Shown here: piece after piece, positions 1-4,777 of the stretch
Layout of the letters: each line of letters begins with the position of its first letter
Position numbering within the stretch: position 1 is the first letter of the stretch
Source of the DNA: Deltaproteobacteria bacterium
Lineage (GTDB): Bacteria; Desulfobacterota; Binatia; DP-6
Reading direction: 5' to 3'
DNA: 5,786 nt
Assembly: GCA_005879245.1 (NCBI GenBank)
Contig: VBLA01000451.1
Location: 1 to 5,786, forward strand
Translations under genes and position numbers: made by a program
Notes under the pieces: generated by a model
The model's database searches: none
Told to the model about the DNA's origin: nothing
Seen by the model: only the letters and a program-made list of their open reading frames with translations

Positions 1-46
1 CGGCGCCCCCGCTCCCCGCGCGCAAGCACGAACGGCAACCCGACCC

Positions 47-63
47 ACCACCCGATCGGTGGT
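47..63. promoter_or_regulatory. Imperfect inverted repeat, possible operator
   Basis: ACCA (47-50) and TGGT (60-63) flank the palindrome CCGATCGG (52-59), with one unpaired base at 51. The element sits directly upstream of the -35-like hexamer proposed for the aldehyde dehydrogenase gene, where a regulator could bind. In GC-rich DNA such repeats also arise by chance, and no regulator gene is present in the window. An operator role is inference only. Confidence 0.25.
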
Positions 64-92
64 CGACAACGTCAACGGTACCGACCTATAGA
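63..92 (+). promoter_or_regulatory. Possible sigma-70-type promoter of the aldehyde dehydrogenase gene
   Basis: TCGACA (63-68) matches the -35 consensus TTGACA at five of six positions. After an 18-bp spacer, TATAGA (87-92) matches TATAAT at four of six. Transcription would begin near position 100, about 30 bases before the chosen ATG. The -10-like hexamer overlaps the first copy of a 14-bp tandem repeat, whose second copy gives GATAGA at 101-106. The assignment rests on pattern only. Confidence 0.35.
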
Positions 93-116
93 GTGCAGCC
101 GATAGAGTGCAGCCGA
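89..116 (+). repeat. Perfect 14-bp tandem duplication in the 5' leader
   Basis: The unit TAGAGTGCAGCCGA occurs twice back to back, at 89-102 and 103-116, with no mismatch. It lies between the proposed promoter and the Shine-Dalgarno of the aldehyde dehydrogenase. Each copy contains an in-frame-looking GTG (94 and 107), but the better ribosome site serves the ATG at 131. A perfect tandem copy points to recent slippage or local duplication, and it changes the spacing between promoter and start codon. Confidence 0.95.
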
Positions 117-117
117 G

Positions 118-124
118 AAGGAGG
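118..124 (+). promoter_or_regulatory. Strong Shine-Dalgarno that decides the start at 131
   Basis: AAGGAGG at 118-124 is an excellent match to the anti-Shine-Dalgarno sequence and ends six bases before the ATG at 131. The alternative in-frame GTG at 107 lies inside the tandem repeat and has no comparable site upstream, so 131 is the better start. Confidence 0.8.
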
Positions 125-130
125 GTCCCG

Positions 131-1063
131 ATGGAGCAGGCGCGTGTGCTCGCTGCCAGCCGGCGGATGATGATCGACGGTCAGTGGGTCGAAGCAGCAG
201 ACGGCAGGACCTATGCGATCCCGAACCCGGCCACCGAGGAGATCATCGGCACGGCCCCCGACGCCACCGCCGACGACATGCGCCGGGCGATCGCCGCGGC
301 GCGGCGCGCCTTCGACGAGGGACCCTGGCCGCGGAGCACGCGGCAGGACCGGGCGCGGGCGCTCAACGCGATCGCCGACGGGATGGAGCGGCGGAAGGAG
401 GAGATGCGGCAGCTCCTCATCGCCGAGGCGGGCGCGACCTACCTGACGCACGACATCCAGGTCGAGGCACCGATCCGGATGATGCGCCACTATGCCGAGC
501 TCGCGCTCGGCTTCGAGTTCGAGGAGCAGCTCCCGACGCGCGTCAGCGAGAGCCCGCTCGGCACACAGGTGAATTCCACCATCGTCTACCGCCATCCGGC
601 CGGCGTCTGCGGCCTCATCCCGACCTGGAACTTCCCCGTCTTCGTCACCGCGCAGAAGCTCGGCCCGGCGCTCGCCACCGGCTGCACGATGGTCTTCAAG
701 CCCTCGCCGTACGGGCCGCTCATCAACCTCTTCCTCGCCGAGATCGTCGCCGAGGCCGACCTCCCGCCGGGCGTCGTCAACTGGGTCACCGGGCAGTCGA
801 ACGCGATCGCTGAGACGCTGGTTTCCGACCCGCGGATCGACAAGATCAGCTTCACGGGCAGTGTCGAGACGGGGAAGAAGATCCTCGAGGCGGCGGCGCG
901 CACCATGGCCCGCGTTCACCTCGAACTGGGCGGCAAGTCGGTCGCGATCCACCTCGACACCGACAATCTCGACATGCTCGCGCCCCAGGCGGCGTCGCCC
1001 TCCTTCTTCCACTCCGGCCAGGGCTGCGCGATGTCGGAGCTTCCTCGGTCCCGTGATCCGTGA
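131..1063 (+). CDS. Aldehyde dehydrogenase, N-terminal and catalytic part (gene broken)
   Basis: This is the amino-terminal two thirds of an NAD(P)-dependent aldehyde dehydrogenase, a soluble enzyme that oxidises an aldehyde to its carboxylic acid. From the ATG at 131 the family landmarks are in order: the Rossmann-fold region with PTWNFP (oxyanion-hole Asn167), the cofactor-binding lysine in VFKPSP (Lys190), SFTGS (240-244), LELGGKS (general-base Glu265) and SGQGC (nucleophile Cys299). The substrate cannot be told from this sequence. Homology stops two or three residues after Cys299. The frame then runs through about ten unrelated residues to a TGA at 1061-1063, while the rest of the enzyme continues in another frame from about 1041. 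Family members usually have about 38-39 residues between the catalytic cysteine and the GPxI motif. Here only 19 bases remain, so about 95-98 bases are missing. The product would lack the second cofactor glutamate and the oligomerisation part and should be inactive. Confidence 0.9.
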   Translation: MEQARVLAASRRMMIDGQWVEAADGRTYAIPNPATEEIIGTAPDATADDMRRAIAAARRAFDEGPWPRSTRQDRARALNAIADGMERRKEEMRQLLIAEAGATYLTHDIQVEAPIRMMRHYAELALGFEFEEQLPTRVSESPLGTQVNSTIVYRHPAGVCGLIPTWNFPVFVTAQKLGPALATGCTMVFKPSPYGPLINLFLAEIVAEADLPPGVVNWVTGQSNAIAETLVSDPRIDKISFTGSVETGKKILEAAARTMARVHLELGGKSVAIHLDTDNLDMLAPQAASPSFFHSGQGCAMSELPRSRDP

Positions 1064-1514
1064 GGAACGGCGGACGAAGATCGAGGAGTACATCGCCTCG
1101 GGCAAGCAAGAGGGCGCGACGCTCGCCACCGGCGGCGGCCGGCCGAAGGACCTGAAGCGCGGCTACTTCCTCGAGCCGACGATCTTCTGCAACGTGTCGA
1201 ACAGCATCCGGATCGCGCGCGAGGAGATCTTCGGCCCCGTCGTCGCGGTGATCCCCTTCCGGGACGAGGAGGAGGCGATCCGCATCGCCAACGACTCGAC
1301 CTACGGGCTCGGCGGCTCCATCCACTGCCGGGACACGGTGCGTGCTCTCGCGATGGCGAAGCGCATCCGCACGGGAGTGGTGTGGATCAACAACGGCATC
1401 AACTTCCTCGACGCGCCGTTCGGCGGCTTCAAGGAGAGCGGTATCGGGCGCGAGGGCGGAAAGTTCGGGATGGAGGAGTACACCGAGATCCAGCAGATCG
1501 CCTGGAAGACCTGA
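1041..1514 (+). pseudogene. Aldehyde dehydrogenase, C-terminal part, out of frame
   Basis: This is the remainder of the same aldehyde dehydrogenase, read in the third frame. It starts at FLGPVIREER (codons from 1041) and carries the expected landmarks: the IASGKQEGA helix, GGGRP, GYFLEPTIF, EEIFGPVV (the glutamate that holds the nicotinamide ribose), NDSTYGLGG, GVVWINN and APFGGFKESGIGREGG. It ends at TGA 1512-1514 with a family-typical C-terminus. No good ribosome site precedes it; a GTG at 1053 is the nearest in-frame start. Joined to the first part it gives about 458 residues, against about 490-500 for intact relatives, which fits one internal deletion. All other motifs are intact, so the break is recent or an assembly error. 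Its stop lies 12 bases from the convergent gspB stop. Confidence 0.85.
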
Positions 1515-1530
1515 GCCGGAGCGCGCTCAG
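1511..1530. other. Inverted repeat spanning two convergent stop codons
   Basis: CTGAGC (1511-1516) and GCTCAG (1525-1530) form a perfect six-base stem with an eight-base loop. The inner GAGCGCGCTC (1519-1528) is an alternative ten-base palindrome. The aldehyde dehydrogenase TGA lies in the left arm and the gspB TGA (read as TCA) in the right arm. There is no T tract on either side, so a role as an intrinsic bidirectional terminator is weak. It could equally follow from the mirrored stop codons plus GC richness. Confidence 0.4.
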
Positions 1531-2137
1531 TCGCGCGGGCGCACGGCGAAGACCTGGCCTCCCATGCGGAGGTGCACGCGGTCGGGCAGGATGCGCGCCA
1601 CCTCGAGACCCCCCGCCGTCTCTCCCTCGTGGAGCGTGACGAGGCTCCCGCCGTCGATGGCGAGGACGACGCTCCGCCGCTCGCGCGTCTGGGAGTAGAC
1701 GAGGAAGCTCAGCTGCACCCGCGGCACCCCGGCGGGCGGGCGGGAGAGAACGGTCTCGTCGGGAGACGCATGCGTTGCCGCCGGCGGAGCCGGTGCCGGC
1801 GGCTGGCTCGCCGCGCGCGGCGGAGGGTTGGGCGGGTTCTTCGGGGCATCGGCGACCGGCGCCGGCGGCGTGAGGGCTGCGGCGACCGGTGGCGCCAGCG
1901 GTGCCAGCGGCGGCGGAGGGGGGACGACGACGCGAGGGGGCGCAGGCCTCGCAACGTGGTCGGCGGGTGGCGTGCGGGGCGGAGCCAGAGCGCCAGGCCG
2001 ACGCCTGCCGCGAAGGCGATCGCGAGGAAGCTGCCGATACGACGGCCCCTGGGCGGCAGGCTCGGAGACGCCGGCAGATCGAGCGGCCGTCGCTCCACCG
2101 CCTCGACCTTCTTCAGTGCCTCGAGGATCGAGCTCAC
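1527..2137 (-). pseudogene. gspB: GspB/ExeB, type II secretion assembly protein, frameshifted
   Basis: GspB partners GspA in the inner membrane to help insert the GspD secretin through peptidoglycan. It starts with GTG at 2137-2135, overlapping the gspA stop as GTGA, which implies translational coupling. The N-terminus SSILEALKKVEAVERR is the conserved cytoplasmic GspB motif. A single membrane helix follows (about residues 34-52, IGSFLAIAFAAGVGLALWL). The reading frame then breaks. If one C is restored to CCCC (minus strand 1979-1976), the frame continues through a proline- and alanine-rich periplasmic linker (about residues 53-137). It ends in the T2SSB-type domain, PRVQLSFLVYSQT to GGQVFAVRPRD, for a total of 203 residues. 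As written, translation would leave this frame after the helix and run through arginine-rich shadow sequence to about 1709, losing the periplasmic domain. The loss could be one base or any number leaving remainder one on division by three, because the linker is too variable to measure it. Confidence 0.85.
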
Positions 2138-3123
2138 GAGGTGCCCCCGCCGCCGGTGACGAGCGTCGGCCGGGGGTAGCCGCCGGCCGCTCCGTAGAGA
2201 ACGATGCGTGTCAGCCGCCCGACCCGCCCATCGGCGAACAGGAGACGCGCGCGCTGGAAGTCGAGGACGGCCGCCGTCGTCGCCGCGTCGAAGGCGCCGT
2301 TCTCGGCCACGTCGTTGGCGCCCGCGCGGCGGAGGAGCGCCTGGAGCCGCGCCACCGCGGCGCCGCGCGCGGACGGCCGAAGGCTCTGCGGCCCCAGCGC
2401 CTCGAAGTCGCGCCAGAAGACGTGCGCCTGCCCGAACCAGTGGCGATCGAGAAACGCCGCATCGACCTCGGTCGGGGCACCGGCCACGACCAGCACCGGT
2501 CGGCCCGTGCCGAGCGCCGTGAGCGCCGCGTAGCGGGGCTCGTCCGCGCCGGAGACGTGCAGCTCGAGCACCGCGGGCAGATCGAGGACCCGGAGCATGC
2601 TCGCGTTCCCCATGACCGGCAGGTACTCGAGGCTTCGCTGGCGGGCGATGCGCGGAAGATCCCCGGGGACCGCCGCCTCGTCGGGCGCGAGCGGAGGCGC
2701 ATTCCACGCGGCGAGCACCGCGTCGACGGCGGCGTGAGCACTCGCCGCGCGGCTCATGGCCGCGAGCGTACGATCGATCTCGGCGGACTGCCCGCGCGCC
2801 GCGGGAGGAGGGGGCTCGGCTACCGGTGTATCGACCGTGGTCATGGGCGTTGCCGGGTCGGGATCCGCCTCGGGGCCGGTCATGAGCATGGCAACGATGC
2901 CGGTGTCGTCGCCCGCGGGGCCTTCGCCCTCGACCTTTGCACCGGCCCAGCCGTCCCGTCCGGCGGGTCCCGAGATCAAGCGGGCGACGCCGAGCGCGAT
3001 CAGCCCCGCGCACGCCCCGGCCGCGAGCATGACTCCGGCCACCCGGGGCCTCGCGGTCCGCCGGGGTGGGAGCGGGAGGGCGGCGATCTCCCGGTAAGCG
3101 CGCAGGACGGAGCGCGCGCTCAC
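2134..3123 (-). pseudogene. gspA: GspA/ExeA, C-terminal membrane and peptidoglycan-binding part
   Basis: This is the second half of GspA, in a different frame from its ATPase half. From SARSVLRAYREIAALP (end of the AAA region) it has a membrane helix (about residues 29-51 of this part, VAGVMLAAGACAGLIALGVA). An acidic, proline-rich periplasmic linker follows. Next is the ExeA-type region LDLPAVLELHVSG to HWFGQAHVFWRDFE (about 178-241), which resembles the segment between helix and binding domain in ExeA proteins. The end is a PG_binding_1-like repeat (about 253-311: VARLQALLRRAG, GAFDAATTAAVLDFQ, DGRVGRLT). The last residues precede TGA 2136-2134, overlapped by the gspB start. The GTG at 3123 merely happens to lie at the junction and has no convincing ribosome site. 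This half should be tethered in the inner membrane and bind peptidoglycan in the periplasm. Confidence 0.85.
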
Positions 3124-3127
3124 GTGG

Positions 3128-3793
3128 TCGTACCGCCGGCCACGTGAAGAGGTCCCGGACCTGCCCGCGGCTCGCGATCGCGATCCGGTGTCGTACGTAG
3201 GCCGCCGTCTCGGCGTAGCCGAGGGGCCCGATGTGCCAGCGAAGCGTGATTCGCTGGTTCAGCTGGACGAGCCCGGGATGCAGCAGGAGGGGACTGAGCT
3301 GGGGCTGCCCGACGAGGACGATGCGGAGGAGCTTCTCGGTCGCCGTCTCGAGGTTCGAGAGAAGACGGAGCTGCTCCAGCGCCTCGATCGAGAGCGCCTG
3401 CGCCTCGTCGACGACCACGACGGAGCGGCGGCCTGCCGCCCGCTGGGAGAGGAGGTGGTCGTTCAGCTCGTCGACCAGGACCTTCGGGCTCGTGCTCGCT
3501 GCAGGGAGGCCGAGCTCGCGGTTGATCGTCTGCAGGAGCTCGAGCGGGGAGAGCGACGGATTGAAGATGTAGGCGGTCGCGACGTCGGACCCCAGGTCGG
3601 CCAGGTACGCGCGTAGCAAGGTCGTCTTCCCCGTGCCGACGTCGCCGGTGATGCAGACGAAGCCGCTCGACTCGGTGAGGCCGAGTCGGAGGTGGGCGAG
3701 GGCGTCGGCGTGATGGGTCGAGAGGAAGAAGTAGCGAGGGTCCGGCGTCAGCCGGAAGGGCGCATCGACGAGTCCGAAGAACCGCTCGTACAT
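3128..3793 (-). CDS. gspA: GspA/ExeA, N-terminal AAA ATPase part (gene broken)
   Basis: This is the cytoplasmic ATPase domain of GspA, which powers or regulates secretin assembly with GspB. It begins MYERFFGLVDAPFRLTPDP, the typical ExeA start. It shows Walker A GDVGTGKT (residues 50-57), Walker B VVVVDE (125-130), a sensor-1 segment LLRIVLVGQPQL (155-166) and QLNQRI with the likely arginine finger Arg181. Homology ends at FTWPAVR (residue 222). ExeA proteins then normally have about 30 residues containing a conserved SGGIPRLIN-like sensor-2 motif before the segment that here resumes out of frame at SARSV. That piece is absent, so about 95 bases have been lost and the frame moved. In the given frame the sequence stays open far downstream, but as arginine-rich shadow. 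The ATG at 3793-3791 has only a weak upstream GGGA. Restored, the protein would be about 585 residues, close to the family length. Confidence 0.88.
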
Positions 3794-3823
3794 TTATTGA
3801 TCCCGGGGGCCCGTGCGGTGCTC

Positions 3824-3839
3824 GGCCGCTTACGCGGCC
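3824..3839. repeat. Short perfect hairpin upstream of gspA
   Basis: GGCCGC (3824-3829) and GCGGCC (3834-3839) pair perfectly around the loop TTAC. It lies about 30 bases upstream of the gspA ATG, so it would fall in the gspA leader. Its role is unknown. The surrounding bases do not extend the stem. Confidence 0.6.
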
Positions 3840-3866
3840 TGCGCTCCTCCGATACCCCCGGACCCC

Positions 3867-3897
3867 GCGCCGGGTGCGGCAAAGCCGCGCCCGGCGC
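3867..3897. repeat. Strong hairpin, 14-bp stem with AAA loop
   Basis: GCGCCGGGTGCGGC (3867-3880) pairs with GCCGCGCCCGGCGC (3884-3897) around AAA (3881-3883). Thirteen positions are Watson-Crick and one is a T/G wobble. It is the most stable structure visible in the window. No T run follows on either strand, so it is not a classical intrinsic terminator. It could be a palindromic repeat or a structured part of the gspA leader, since the proposed -10 (3899-3904) abuts it. Confidence 0.7.
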
Positions 3898-3898
3898 C

Positions 3899-3928
3899 CT
3901 TATAGAGGATGGCGACTAGCGGTGCCAG
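3899..3928 (-). promoter_or_regulatory. Possible promoter for gspA-gspB
   Basis: On the minus strand CTGGCA (3928-3923) matches TTGACA at four of six positions. After 18 bases, TATAAG (3904-3899) matches TATAAT at five of six. Transcription would start near 3892, giving a leader of about 100 bases that contains the two hairpins before the gspA ATG. AT-rich hexamers are rare in this DNA, which adds some weight, but this is pattern-based only. Confidence 0.35.
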
Positions 3929-3953
3929 GCGGAGCTGCGTCCTCCGATGGGAT

Positions 3954-3973
3954 CGGCGGCTCAGCGGCCGCCG
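3954..3973. repeat. Hairpin, 7-bp stem, between lipoprotein and gspA
   Basis: CGGCGGC (3954-3960) pairs perfectly with GCCGCCG (3967-3973) around a six-base loop. It lies 85 bases downstream of the lipoprotein stop on the minus strand and might help end that transcript, but no T tract follows. It could be chance in GC-rich DNA. Confidence 0.4.
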
Positions 3974-4057
3974 TCCTCATCCCCGCCCGCGTATCCGTCA
4001 CGCTTGGCGAACTTCATAGGTGACCGCGGCCGCGGCAGCCGCCTGTTGCGCGACGGC

Positions 4058-4645
4058 TCACCTCGGACCACCCACAAGCGGGAGTAGCTGTGCCAGGATC
4101 TGGTGAAGCTCTCGCTCTGGGTGCGGCAGGAACGAGCGATTCGGGCTCAGATTCAGCAGGAAGGCCCCGCCCCACATCACGCTGGTTCCTTCCCGGGTGG
4201 TGTTGATGTCGACTGCCGCGTCCGATGCGGTCAACCGGGCGCTCATGCGATACCCGAAAGGCTCTGACCACCAGAAGGGAACGACCGGCGAAAGTAACAG
4301 GAAGCCGGGATTATGGGCGGGCTTCGACCAGTAGGGGCGACGAAGGGGCGCGTAGATGGTTATGACGAGCGAAGCATCCTCGGGACTTGCTTCGAGTGTC
4401 GTGAACCAGCTCGACAGGGCGAGAAGCTTGGCGACCTCGGCGACTGCCTGCTGGCAGCGCAGCTCGAACTCCGTCCCGCTTTGGACGCACTGAAGATGAA
4501 CCGCCTGCGGGCTTCCGAGCGGGCGCTCGATGCTCGCCAGCTCCTTTGCCGGAAGGCGTGGCAGCAGCGGTCCAGAGAAGCAGGCCGACGCGGCGAGCGG
4601 CAAGACCAACGCACACCGGAGCGTCACCATCCTACGGATCGTCAC
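4058..4645 (-). CDS. Probable lipoprotein of unknown function
   Basis: I do not recognise this 195-residue protein. Its N-terminus has arginines (Arg4, Arg5, Arg10), a hydrophobic core LVLPLAA and a cysteine at residue 22 preceded by ASA. This is a signal peptide with a slightly non-canonical lipobox (Ala at -3 instead of Leu), so lipidation and export across the inner membrane are likely. The mature part has two cysteines (53 and 64) that could pair, a helix-like QQAVAEVAKLLAL, a strand-like ASLVITIYAP, then a hydrophobic aromatic stretch GFLLLSPVVPFWWSEPFGY (113-131). It ends in an amphipathic helix, ELHQILAQLLPL. The GTG at 4645 has AGGCGG six bases upstream. An ATG at 4630 would give a shorter signal peptide (Cys17) but lacks a ribosome site. 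It stands alone, with gaps of 132 and 264 bases on its two sides. The frame is intact, so it is probably real. It might act in the envelope, but nothing ties it directly to GspA/GspB. Confidence 0.72.
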   Translation of the reverse strand: MTIRRMVTLRCALVLPLAASACFSGPLLPRLPAKELASIERPLGSPQAVHLQCVQSGTEFELRCQQAVAEVAKLLALSSWFTTLEASPEDASLVITIYAPLRRPYWSKPAHNPGFLLLSPVVPFWWSEPFGYRMSARLTASDAAVDINTTREGTSVMWGGAFLLNLSPNRSFLPHPERELHQILAQLLPLVGGPR

Positions 4646-4662
4646 TGAGACCGCCTAGCGCC

Positions 4663-4679
4663 CGATCGTCAGACGATCG
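4663..4679. promoter_or_regulatory. Perfect 17-bp palindrome, possible operator of the lipoprotein gene
   Basis: CGATCGTC (4663-4670) and GACGATCG (4672-4679) are exact reverse complements around a single A at 4671. The centre lies about 26 bases upstream of the lipoprotein GTG, where a dimeric repressor could block transcription or initiation. As RNA it would form a seven-base stem with loop CAG. No adjacent T run supports a terminator. The function is inferred. Confidence 0.4.
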
Positions 4680-4777
4680 CGTGAAAATGTGAGGGAGCTC
4701 TGCTCCATGCCGTTCGTCAGGTAGAAGCGGTGAGCGTCGCGCCGAGCGCCGGCGCCGAGCTGAGTTCGCGGCGCGAA

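Larger units (their letters stand above)
3794..4057. other. Intergenic region with several inverted repeats, no gene
   Basis: No convincing reading frame lies between the gspA start and the lipoprotein stop. The region holds three hairpins and a palindrome: 3824-3839, 3867-3897, 3954-3973 and CCGCGGCCGCGG at 4024-4035. It also holds a near-direct repeat: CTGCGCTCCTCCGAT at 3839-3853 and CTGCGTCCTCCGAT at 3935-3948, differing by one base. Such a cluster resembles intergenic palindromic repeats, though GC richness inflates their number. It probably contains the gspA promoter and the end of the lipoprotein transcript. Confidence 0.6.

Noticed and set aside
86..1129. Long open frame on the minus strand opposite the aldehyde dehydrogenase
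   Set aside because: It is arginine- and acid-rich with no family motif, and the opposite strand carries unmistakable aldehyde dehydrogenase motifs. It is a shadow caused by GC-rich codons.
3118..3135. Programmed frameshifting in gspA
   Set aside because: A block of about 30 conserved residues is missing as well as the frame, and no slippery heptamer is evident at the junction. A deletion explains both.
1828..3147. Long open frame on the plus strand opposite gspA and gspB
   Set aside because: Its translation is low-complexity Arg/Gly/Ala sequence with no motif, while the minus strand encodes GspA and GspB. It is a shadow.
1709..3793. A single 694-residue protein fusing GspA ATPase to the start of GspB
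   Set aside because: The frame is open throughout, but from about 3127 to 2138 it is arginine-rich shadow of the GspA C-terminal half. The apparent fusion results from two frame breaks.
3839..3948. The 96-base spacing of the near-direct repeat as a link to the two deletions of about 95 bases
   Set aside because: No sequence at either deletion junction resembles the repeat, so the matching lengths are most likely coincidence.
4746..4755. Palindrome GCGCCGGCGC downstream of the aminotransferase
   Set aside because: It is made only of G and C, is short, and is followed by no T run. It is expected by chance in this base composition.
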